Made by a program: the position numbers and the translations under genes. The notes under the pieces are model-generated. The model was not told the origin of the DNA. It worked only from the letters and a program-made list of their open reading frames with translations, and did no database searches. This document shows positions 21,444 to 33,200 of a stretch of DNA of 64,000 nt, piece after piece (the stretch's first letter is position 1; each line of letters opens with the position of its first letter). Location of the stretch: positions 642,501-706,500 of the forward strand of contig JAQNBH010000251.1 of NCBI GenBank assembly GCA_028752905.1, read 5' to 3'. This DNA is from Cladorhizidae sp. MBARI D1340-BT2 (Eukaryota; Porifera; Demospongiae; Poecilosclerida; Cladorhizidae).

Positions 21444-24400
21444 TGCCCTAATTTGGTCTATATGTTTCTCATTTTTCCCACAAAAATCTTTTTTTTTGGC
21501 CGTAAATCTCATAACTTTTCTACACTTTACCCCAAAAAGATAATTTTTATATCACCGGATAGCCCTTCTAATTATCTGTCTTTTGTACGTGCCACATTTT
21601 TGATTACTCTAAGTATTAGCAAGTTATGGCGATTTGAAGTGGTAAGGTTTGCGATATTTCCTGGCGTTTTCCAGTTGCCAAAGCGGTGGCCTGCCAGTGA
21701 AAAACCACTACATTTATTGATAATCTGTTGATATGTTGCAGATAAGGGCCTTCTCTATCAGTTGACAAAATCTGGGACTTTGGTCTTGTTAATTAGGGCA
21801 GTTATGAATTGTACTCTTACTTGATGGTAAACATGTTAGCTTCGTAGATTATCCACACTTCACTGAATAGAGTTGATGTATAGCTATTAAGATAGGACTC
21901 TCTAAGTGCTCTCTCTTGATACCAAACATCCATATATTCTGCACACTTCACTGTAATGGACTTGCAAGATAGGTATCTCTCAGTGTTCTCTATCTTGTGC
22001 TAAACATGTTAGCTTCATAGATTCTCTACACTTCAATTAATAGACTTGATATATAGCTCTAAAGGTAGGCCTCTCTCTGTTCTCTCTCTTGATACCAAAC
22101 ATCCGTATATTCTGCATACTTCACAGTAATGGACTTGATAGAATCACAAGATAGGTTTCTCTCTGCTCTCTCTTGATGCTAAATATGTTAGCTTCATGGA
22201 TTCTCCAAACTTCATTGATATATAGCTATTAAGACAGGTCTCTCTCTGTGCTCTCTGTTGATACAAAAAAAACATTTATTATGCATACTTCACTGTAATG
22301 GACTTGATATGACTCGAATGATAGGTTTCTCTATGTGTTCTCTATCTTGATGCTAGACAGGTTAGCTTCATAGATTCTCCACACTTTACTGAATAAACTT
22401 GATATATATCTATTAAGATTGGTCTCTCCCTGTGCTCTCTGTTGATATCAAACATCCATAATATTCTGCAAACTTCACTGTAATGGACTTGATATGATTC
22501 GAATGATAGGTTTCATTATGTGTTCTCTATCTTGATATTTGCCCTAATTTGGTCTATATGTTTCTCATTTTTCCCACAAAAATCTTTTTTTTTGGCCGTA
22601 AATCTCATAACTTTTCTACACTTTACCCCAAAAAGATAATTTTTATATCACCGGATAGCCCTTCTAATTATCTGTCTTTTGTACGTGCCACATTTTTGAT
22701 TACTCTAAGTATTAGCAAGTTATGGCGATTTGAAGTGGTAAGGTTTGTGATATTTCCTGGCGTTTTCCAGTTGCCAAAGCGGTGGCCTGCCAGTGAAAAA
22801 CCACTACATTTATTGATAATCTGTTGATATGTTGCAGATAAGGGCCTTCTCTATCAGTTGACAAAATCTGGGACTTTGGTCTTGTTAATTAGGGCAGTTA
22901 TGAATTGTACTCTTACTTGATGGTAAACATGTTAGCTTCGTAGATTATCCACACTTCACTGAATAGAGTTGATGTATAGCTATTAAGATAGGACTCTCTA
23001 AGTGCTCTCTCTTGATACCAAACATCCATATATTCTGCACACTTCACTGTAATGGACTTGCAAGATAGGTATCTCTCAGTGTTCTCTATCTTGTGCTAAA
23101 CATGTTAGCTTCATAGATTCTCTACACTTCAATTAATAGACTTGATATATAGCTCTAAAGGTAGGCCTCTCTCTGTTCTCTCTCTTGATACCAAACATCC
23201 GTATATTCTGCATACTTCACAGTAATGGACTTGATAGAATCACAAGATAGGTTTCTCTCTGCTCTCTCTTGATGCTAAATATGTTAGCTTCATGGATTCT
23301 CCAAACTTCATTGATATATAGCTATTAAGACAGGTCTCTCTCTGTGCTCTCTGTTGATACAAAAAAAACATTTATTATGCATACTTCACTGTAATGGACT
23401 TGATATGACTCGAATGATAGGTTTCTCTATGTGTTCTCTATCTTGATGCTAGACAGGTTAGCTTCATAGATTCTCCACACTTTACTGAATAAACTTGATA
23501 TATATCTATTAAGATTGGTCTCTCCCTGTGCTCTCTGTTGATATCAAACATCCATAATATTCTGCAAACTTCACTGTAATGGACTTGATATGATTCGAAT
23601 GATAGGTTTCATTATGTGTTCTCTATCTTGATATTTGCCCTAATTTGGTCTATATGTTTCTCATTTTTCCCACAAAAATCTTTTTTTTTGGCCGTAAATC
23701 TCATAACTTTTCTACACTTTACCCAAAAAAGATAATTTTTATATCACCGGATAGCCCTTCTAATTATCTGTCTTTTGTACGTGCCACATTTTTGATTACT
23801 CTAAGTATTAGCAAGTTATGGTGATTTGAAGTGGTAAGGTTTGCGATATTTCCTGGCGTTTTCCAGTTGCCAAAGCGGTGGCCTGCCAGTGAAAAACCAC
23901 TACATTTATTGATAATCTGTTGATATGTTGCAGATAAGGGCCTTCTCTATCAGTTGACAAAATCTGGGACTTTGGTCTTGTTAATTAGGGCAGTTATGAA
24001 TTGTACTCTTACTTGATGGTAAACATGTTAGCTTCGTAGATTATCCACACTTCACTGAATAGAGTTGATGTATAGCTATTAAGATAGGACTCTCTAAGTG
24101 CTCTCTCTTGATACCAAACATCCATATATTCTGCACACTTCACTGTAATGGACTTGCAAGATAGGTATCTCTCAGTGTTCTCTATCTTGTGCTAAACATG
24201 TTAGCTTCATAGATTCTCTACACTTCAATTAATAGACTTGATATATAGCTCTAAAGGTAGGCCTCTCTCTGTTCTCTCTCTTGATACCAAACATCCGTAT
24301 ATTCTGCATACTTCACAGTAATGGACTTGATAGAATCACAAGATAGGTTTCTCTCTGCTCTCTCTTGATGCTAAATATGTTAGCTTCATGGATTCTCCAA

Positions 24401-24731
24401 ACTTCATTGATATATAGCTATTAAGACAGGTCTCTCTCTGTGCTCTCTGTTGATACAAAAAAATTTTTTATTATGCATACTTCACTGTAATGGACTTGAT
24501 ATGACTCGAATGATAGGTTTCTCTATGTGTTCTCTATCTTGATGCTAGACAGGTTAGCTTCATAGATTCTCCACACTTCACTGAATAAACTTGATATATA
24601 TCTATTAAGATTGGTCTCTCCCTGTGCTCTCTGTTGATATCAAACATCCATAATATTCTGCAAACTTCACTGTAATGGACTTGATATGATTCGAATGATA
24701 GGTTTCATTATGTGTTCTCTATCTTGATATT

Positions 24732-25640
24732 TGCCCTAATTTGGTCTATATGTTTCTCATTTTCCCCCAAAAAATCTTGTTTTTTTGCCGTAAAGCTCAT
24801 AACTGTTCTACACTTTACCCAAAAAAGATAATTTTTATATTACCGGATAGCCCTTCTAATTATCTGTCTTTTGTATGTGCCAAAAGTTTGAGTACTCTAA
24901 GTATTAGCAAGTTATGGTGATTTGAAGTGGTAAGGTTTGCGATATTTCCTGGCGTTTTCCAGTTGCCAAAGCGGTGGCCTGCCAGTGAAAAACCACTACA
25001 TTTATTGATAATCTGTTGACATGTTGCAGATAAGGGCCTTCTCTATCAGTTGACAAAATCTGGGACATGGTCTTGTTAATTGGGGCAGTTATGAATTGTA
25101 CTCTTACTTGATGCTAAACATGTTAGCTTCGTAGATTATCCACACTTCACTGAATAGACTTGATGTAAAGCTATTAAGATAGGACTCTCTAAGTGCTCTC
25201 TCTTGATACAAACATCCATATATTCTGCACACTTCACTGTAATGGACTTGCAAGATAGGTATCTCTCAGTGTTCTCTATCTTGTGCTAAACATGTTAGCT
25301 TCATAGATTCTCTACACTTCAATTAATAGACTTGATATATAGCTCTAAATGTAGGCCACTCTCTGTTCTCTCTCTTGATACCAAACATCCGTATATTCTG
25401 CATACTTCACAGTAATGGACTTGATAGAATCACAAGATAGGTTTCTCTCTGCTCTCTCTTGATGCTAAATATGTTAGCTTCATGGATTCTCCAAACTTCA
25501 TTGATATATAGCTATTAAGACAGGTCTCTCTCTGTGCTCTCTGTTGATACCAAAAACCCATTTATTATGCATACTTCACTGTAATGGACTTGATATGATT
25601 CGAATGATAGGTTTCATTATGTGTTCTCTATCTTGATATT
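24732..25640 (+). repeat. Reference 909-bp unit with fused C/D monomer
   Basis: The parts are core 24732-25109 (378 bp), chimeric A' 25110-25282 (173), B 25283-25460 (178) and a C/D fusion 25461-25640 (180). A' has a D1-type front (GACTTGATGTAAAG, GATACAAAC) and an A-type back (ACTTGCAAGATAGG). The last monomer begins as C and switches to D after CACTGTAATGGACTTGATATG, losing one monomer. Other copies are 28968-29876 and 60155-61063. Confidence 0.9.
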
Positions 25641-28600
25641 TGCCCTAATTTGGTCTATATGTTTCCCATTTCCCCCCCAAAAATCTTGTTTTTTTGCCGT
25701 AAAGCTCATAACTGTTCTACACTTTACCCAAAAAAGATAATTTTTATATCACCGGATAGCCCTTCTAATTATCTGTCTTTTGTACGTGCCAAAAGTTTGA
25801 GTACTCTAAGTATTAGCAAGTTATGGTGATTTGAAGTGGTAAGGTTTGCGATATTTCCTGGCGTTTTCCAGTTGCCAAAGCGGTGGCCTGCCAGTGAAAA
25901 ACCACTACATTTATTGATAATCTGTTGACATGTTGCAGATAAGGGCCTTCTCTATCAGTTGACAAAATCTGGGACATGGTCTTGTTAATTAGGGCAGTTA
26001 TGAATTGTACTCTTACTTGATGCTAAACATGTTAGCTTCGTAGATTATCCACACTTCACTGAATAGACTTGATGTAAAGCTATTAACATAGGACTCTCTA
26101 AGTGCTCTCTCTTGATACAAACATCCATATATTCTGCACACTTCACTGTAATGGACTTGATATGATTCGAATGATAGGTTTCATTATGTGTTCTCTATCT
26201 TGATATTTGCCCTAATTTGGTCTATATGTTTCTCATTTCCCCCCCAAAAATCTTGTTTTTTTGCCGTAAAGCTCATAACTTTTCTAAACTTTATCCAAAA
26301 AAGATAATTTTTATATCACTGGATAGCCCTTCTAATTATCTGTCTTTTGTACGTGCCAAATTTTTGAGTACTCTAAGTATTAGCAAGTTATGGTGATTTG
26401 AAGTGGTAAGGTTTGCGATATTTCCTGGCGTTTTCCAGTTGCCAAAGCTGTGGCCTGCCAGTGAAAAACCACTACATTTATTGATAATCTGTTGATATGT
26501 TGCAGATAAGGGCCTTCTCTATCAGTTGACAAAATCTGGGACTTTGGTCTTGTTAATTAGGGCAGTTATGAATTGTACTCTTACTTGATGGTAAACATGT
26601 TAGCTTCGTAGATTATCCACACTTCACTGAATAGAGTTGATGTATAGCTATTAAGATAGGACTCTCTAAGTGCTCTCTCTTGATACCAAACATCCATATA
26701 TTCTGCACACTTCACTGTAATGGACTTGCAAGATAGGTATCTCTCAGTGTTCTCTATCTTGTGCTAAACATGTTAGCTTCATAGATTCTCTACACTTCAA
26801 TTAATAGACTTGATATATAGCTCTAAAGGTAGGCCTCTCTCTGTTCTCTCTCTTGATACCAAACATCCGTATATTCTGCATACTTCACAGTAATGGACTT
26901 GATAGAATCACAAGATAGGTTTCTCTCTGCTCTCTCTTGATGCTAAATATGTTAGCTTCATGGATTCTCCAAACTTCATTGATATATAGCTATTAAGACA
27001 GGTCTCTCTCTGTGCTCTCTGTTGATACCAAAAAAACATTTATTATGCATACTTCACTGTAATGGACTTGATATGACTCGAATGATAGGTTTCTCTATGT
27101 GTTCTCTATCTTGATGCTAGACAGGTTAGCTTCATAGATTCTCCACACTTCACTGAATAAACTTGATATATATCTATTAAGATTGGTCTCTCCCTGTGCT
27201 CTCTGTTGATATCAAACATCCATAATATTCTGCAAACTTCACTGTAATGGACTTGATATGATTCGAATGATAGGTTTCATTATGTGTTCTCTATCTTGAT
27301 ATTTGCCCTAATTTGGTCTATATGTTTCCCATTTCCCCCCCAAAAATCTTGTTTTTTTGCCGTAAAGCTCATAACTGTTCTACACTTTACCCAAAAAAGA
27401 TAATTTTTATATCACCGGATAGCCCTTCTAATTATCTGTCTTTTGTACGTGCCAAAAGTTTGAGTACTCTAAGTATTAGCAAGTTATGGTGATTTGAAGT
27501 GGTAAGGTTTGCGATATTTCCTGGCGTTTTCCAGTTGCCAAAGCGGTGGCCTGCCAGTGAAAAACCACTACATTTATTAATAATCTGTTGACATGTTGCA
27601 GATAAGGGCCTTCTCTATCAGTTGACAAAATCTGGGACATGGTCTTGTTAATTAGGGCAGTTATGAATTGTACTCTTACTTGATGCTAAACATGTTAGCT
27701 TCGTAGATTATCCACACTTCACTGAATAGACTTGATGTAAAGCTATTAACATAGGACTCTCTAAGTGCTCTCTCTTGATACAAACATCCATATATTCTGC
27801 ACACTTCACTGTAATGGACTTGATATGATTCGAATGATAGGTTTCATTATGTGTTCTCTATCTTGATATTTGCCCTAATTTGGTCTATATGTTTCTCATT
27901 TCCCCCCCAAAAATCTTGTTTTTTTGCCGTAAAGCTCATAACTTTTCTAAACTTTATCCAAAAAAGATAATTTTTATATCACTGGATAGCCCTTCTAATT
28001 ATCTGTCTTTTGTACGTGCCAAATTTTTGAGTACTCTAAGTATTAGCAAGTTATGGTGATTTGAAGTGGTAAGGTTTGCGATATTTCCTGGCGTTTTCCA
28101 GTTGCCAAAGCGGTGGCCTGCCAGTGAAAAACCACTACATTTATTGATAATCTGTTGATATGTTGCAGATAAGGGCCTTCTCTATCAGTTGACAAAATCT
28201 GGGACTTTGGTCTTGTTAATTAGGGCAGTTATGAATTGTACTCTTACTTGATGGTAAACATGTTAGCTTCGTAGATTATCCACACTTCACTGAATAGAGT
28301 TGATGTATAGCTATTAAGATAGGACTCTCTAAGTGATCTCTCTTGATACCAAACATCCATATATTCTGCACACTTCACTGTAATGGACTTGCAAGATAGG
28401 TATCTCTCAGTGTTCTCTATCTTGTGCTAAACATGTTAGCTTCATAGATTCTCTACACTTCAATTAATAGACTTGATATATAGCTCTAAAGGTAGGCCTC
28501 TCTCTGTTCTCTCTCTTGATACCAAACATCCGTATATTCTGCATACTTCACAGTAATGGACTTGATAGAATCACAAGATAGGTTTCTCTCTGCTCTCTCT

Positions 28601-28967
28601 TGATGCTAAATATGTTAGCTTCATGGATTCTCCAAACTTCATTGATATATAGCTATTAAGACAGGTCTCTCTCTGTGCTCTCTGTTGATACAACAAAAAA
28701 AATTTATTATGCATACTTCACTGTAATGGACTTGATATGACTCGAATGATAGGTTTCTCTATGTGTTCTCTATCTTGATGCTAGACAGGTTAGCTTCATA
28801 GATTCTCCACACTTCACTGAATAAACTTGATATATATCTATTAAGATTGGTCTCTCCCTGTGCTCTCTGTTGATATCAAACATCCATAATATTCTGCAAA
28901 CTTCACTGTAATGGACTTGATATGATTCGAATGATAGGTTTCATTATGTGTTCTCTATCTTGATATT
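24732..28967 (+). repeat. Five-unit higher-order repeat, 4236 bp, copy 1
   Basis: The unit lengths in order are 909 (24732), 567 (25641), 1096 (26208), 567 (27304) and 1097 (27871). Distinctive markers are TATTACCGG and AATTGGGGCA in the first core, TTTCCCATTTCC in the 25641 and 27304 cores, ATCACTGG in the 26208 and 27871 cores, TTAACATAGG in the short-unit D1 monomers and GCTGTGGCC near 26449. AAGTGATCTC near 28336 is private to the last unit. The next set at 28968 repeats the same order. Confidence 0.94.
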
Positions 28968-31900
28968 TGCCCTAATTTGGTCTATATGTTTCTCATTTTC
29001 CCCCAAAAAATCTTGTTTTTTTGCCGTAAAGCTCATAACTGTTCTACACTTTACCCAAAAAAGATAATTTTTATATTACCGGATAGCCCTTCTAATTATC
29101 TGTCTTTTGTATGTGCCAAAAGTTTGAGTACTCTAAGTATTAGCAAGTTATGGTGATTTGAAGTGGTAAGGTTTGCGATATTTCCTGGCGTTTTCCAGTT
29201 GCCAAAGCGGTGGCCTGCCAGTGAAAAACCACTACATTTATTGATAATCTGTTGACATGTTGCAGATAAGGGCCTTCTCTATCAGTTGACAAAATCTGGG
29301 ACATGGTCTTGTTAATTAGGGCAGTTATGAATTGTACTCTTACTTGATGCTAAACATGTTAGCTTCGTAGATTATCCACACTTCACTGAATAGACTTGAT
29401 GTAAAGCTATTAAGATAGGACTCTCTAAGTGCTCTCTCTTGATACAAACATCCATATATTCTGCACACTTCACTGTAATGGACTTGCAAGATAGGTATCT
29501 CTCAGTGTTCTCTATCTTGTGCTAAACATGTTAGCTTCATAGATTCTCTACACTTCAATTAATAGACTTGATATATAGCTCTAAATGTAGGCCACTCTCT
29601 GTTCTCTCTCTTGATACCAAACATCCGTATATTCTGCATACTTCACAGTAATGGACTTGATAGAATCACAAGATAGGTTTCTCTCTGCTCTCTCTTGATG
29701 CTAAATATGTTAGCTTCATGGATTCTCCAAACTTCATTGATATATAGCTATTAAGACAGGTCTCTCTCTGTGCTCTCTGTTGATACCAAAAACCCATTTA
29801 TTATGCATACTTCACTGTAATGGACTTGATATGATTCGAATGATAGGTTTCATTATGTGTTCTCTATCTTGATATTTGCCCTAATTTGGTCTATATGTTT
29901 CCCATTTCCCCCCCAAAAATCTTGTTTTTTTGCCGTAAAGCTCATAACTGTTCTACACTTTACCCAAAAAAGATAATTTTTATATCACCGGATAGCCCTT
30001 CTAATTATCTGTCTTTTGTACGTGCCAAAAGTTTGAGTACTCTAAGTATTAGCAAGTTATGGTGATTTGAAGTGGTAAGGTTTGCGATATTTCCTGGCGT
30101 TTTCCAGTTGCCAAAGCGGTGGCCTGCCAGTGAAAAACCACTACATTTATTGATAATCTGTTGACATGTTGCAGATAAGGGCCTTCTCTATCAGTTGACA
30201 AAATCTGGGACATGGTCTTGTTAATTAGGGCAGTTATGAATTGTACTCTTACTTGATGCTAAACATGTTAGCTTCGTAGATTATCCACACTTCACTGAAT
30301 AGACTTGATGTAAAGCTATTAACATAGGACTCTCTAAGTGCTCTCTCTTGATACAAACATCCATATATTCTGCACACTTCACTGTAATGGACTTGATATG
30401 ATTCGAATGATAGGTTTCATTATGTGTTCTCTATCTTGATATTTGCCCTAATTTGGTCTATATGTTTCTCATTTCCCCCCCAAAAATCTTGTTTTTTTGC
30501 CGTAAAGCTCATAACTTTTCTAAACTTTATCCAAAAAAGATAATTTTTATATCACTGGATAGCCCTTCTAATTATCTGTCTTTTGTACGTGCCAAATTTT
30601 TGAGTACTCTAAGTATTAGCAAGTTATGGTGATTTGAAGTGGTAAGGTTTGCGATATTTCCTGGCGTTTTCCAGTTGCCAAAGCGGTGGCCTGCCAGTGA
30701 AAAACCACTACATTTATTGATAATCTGTTGATATGTTGCAGATAAGGGCCTTCTCTATCAGTTGACAAAATCTGGGACTTTGGTCTTGTTAATTAGGGCA
30801 GTTATGAATTGTACTCTTACTTGATGGTAAACATGTTAGCTTCGTAGATTATCCACACTTCACTGAATAGAGTTGATGTATAGCTATTAAGATAGGACTC
30901 TCTAAGTGCTCTCTCTTGATACCAAACATCCATATATTCTGCACACTTCACTGTAATGGACTTGCAAGATAGGTATCTCTCAGTGTTCTCTATCTTGTGC
31001 TAAACATGTTAGCTTCATAGATTCTCTACACTTCAATTAATAGACTTGATATATAGCTCTAAAGGTAGGCCTCTCTCTGTTCTCTCTCTTGATACCAAAC
31101 ATCCGTATATTCTGCATACTTCACAGTAATGGACTTGATAGAATCACAAGATAGGTTTCTCTCTGCTCTCTCTTGATGCTAAATATGTTAGCTTCATGGA
31201 TTCTCCAAACTTCATTGATATATAGCTATTAAGACAGGTCTCTCTCTGTGCTCTCTGTTGATACCAAAAAAACATTTATTATGCATACTTCACTGTAATG
31301 GACTTGATATGACTCGAATGATAGGTTTCTCTATGTGTTCTCTATCTTGATGCTAGACAGGTTAGCTTCATAGATTCTCCACACTTCACTGAATAAACTT
31401 GATATATATCTATTAAGATTGGTCTCTCCCTGTGCTCTCTGTTGATATCAAACATCCATAATATTCTGCAAACTTCACTGTAATGGACTTGATATGATTC
31501 GAATGATAGGTTTCATTATGTGTTCTCTATCTTGATATTTGCCCTAATTTGGTCTATATGTTTCCCATTTCCCCCCCAAAAATCTTGTTTTTTTGCCGTA
31601 AAGCTCATAACTGTTCTACACTTTACCCAAAAAAGATAATTTTTATATCACCGGATAGCCCTTCTAATTATCTGTCTTTTGTACGTGCCAAAAGTTTGAG
31701 TACTCTAAGTATTAGCAAGTTATGGTGATTTGAAGTGGTAAGGTTTGCGATATTTCCTGGCGTTTTCCAGTTGCCAAAGCGGTGGCCTGCCAGTGAAAAA
31801 CCACTACATTTATTAATAATCTGTTGACATGTTGCAGATAAGGGCCTTCTCTATCAGTTGACAAAATCTGGGACATGGTCTTGTTAATTAGGGCAGTTAT

Positions 31901-33200
31901 GAATTGTACTCTTACTTGATGCTAAACATGTTAGCTTCGTAGATTATCCACACTTCACTGAATAGACTTGATGTAAAGCTATTAACATAGGACTCTCTAA
32001 GTGCTCTCTCTTGATACAAACATCCATATATTCTGCACACTTCACTGTAATGGACTTGATATGATTCGAATGATAGGTTTCATTATGTGTTCTCTATCTT
32101 GATATTTGCCCTAATTTGGTCTATATGTTTCTCATTTCCCCCCCAAAAATCTTGTTTTTTTGCCGTAAAGCTCATAACTTTTCTAAACTTTATCCAAAAA
32201 AGATAATTTTTATATCACTGGATAGCCCTTCTAATTATCTGTCTTTTGTACGTGCCAAATTTTTGAGTACTCTAAGTATTAGCAAGTTATGGTGATTTGA
32301 AGTGGTAAGGTTTGCGATATTTCCTGGCGTTTTCCAGTTGCCAAAGCGGTGGCCTGCCAGTGAAAAACCACTACATTTATTGATAATCTGTTGATATGTT
32401 GCAGATAAGGGCCTTCTCTATCAGTTGACAAAATCTGGGACTTTGGTCTTGTTAATTAGGGCAGTTATGAATTGTACTCTTACTTGATGGTAAACATGTT
32501 AGCTTCGTAGATTATCCACACTTCACTGAATAGAGTTGATGTATAGCTATTAAGATAGGACTCTCTAAGTGCTCTCTCTTGATACCAAACATCCATATAT
32601 TCTGCACACTTCACTGTAATGGACTTGCAAGATAGGTATCTCTCAGTGTTCTCTATCTTGTGCTAAACATGTTAGCTTCATAGATTCTCTACACTTCAAT
32701 TAATAGACTTGATATATAGCTCTAAAGGTAGGCCTCTCTCTGTTCTCTCTCTTGATACCAAACATCCGTATATTCTGCATACTTCACAGTAATGGACTTG
32801 ATAGAATCACAAGATAGGTTTCTCTCTGCTCTCTCTTGATGCTAAATATGTTAGCTTCATGGATTCTCCAAACTTCATTGATATATAGCTATTAAGACAG
32901 GTCTCTCTCTGTGCTCTCTGTTGATACCAAAAATCCATTTATTATGCACACTTCACTGTAATGGTCTTGATATGACTCGAAGGATAGGTTTCTCTATGTG
33001 TTCTCTATCTTGATGCTAAACATGTTAGCTTCGTAGATTATCCACACTTCACTGAATAGACTTGATGTAAAGCTATTAAGATAGGACTCTCTAAGTGCTC
33101 TCTCTTGATACAAACATCCATATATTCTGCACACTTCACTGTAATGGACTTGATATGATTCGAATGATAGGTTTCATTATGTGTTCTCTATCTTGATATT
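28968..33200 (+). repeat. Five-unit higher-order repeat, 4233 bp, copy 2
   Basis: The unit lengths are 909 (28968), 567 (29877), 1096 (30444), 567 (31540) and 1094 (32107). It parallels 24732-28967 but has GCGGTGGCC rather than GCTGTGGCC in the third unit and AATTAGGGCA in the first core. The monomer C before it reads CAACAAAAAAAATTTATT. Its last unit ends in D1 instead of D2 and has the CAAAAATCC form of C with ATGGTCTTG, which leads directly into the second round of 1660-bp dimers. Confidence 0.94.

Larger units (their letters stand above)
18155..24731 (+). repeat. Block of six nearly identical ~1096-bp units
   Basis: Units start at 18155, 19252, 20348, 21444, 22540 and 23636. All have the CCCACAAAAATC core, A, B, C and D2. 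They differ by very few bases: a CAAAAAACAACA run in C (about 18973) that makes the first unit 1097 bp, GAGTACTC instead of GATTACTC at 19252, TTTGTGATA at 22748 and TGGTGATTT in the 23636 core. The last monomer C has a 7A6T run near 24464. This is the most homogeneous run of long units in each round and looks recently amplified. Confidence 0.95.

Noticed and set aside
531..33200. CRISPR array or other prokaryotic repeat-spacer locus
   Set aside because: Repeats are far too long and there are no unique spacers: sequences between repeats are themselves repeated. No cas-like genes are present.
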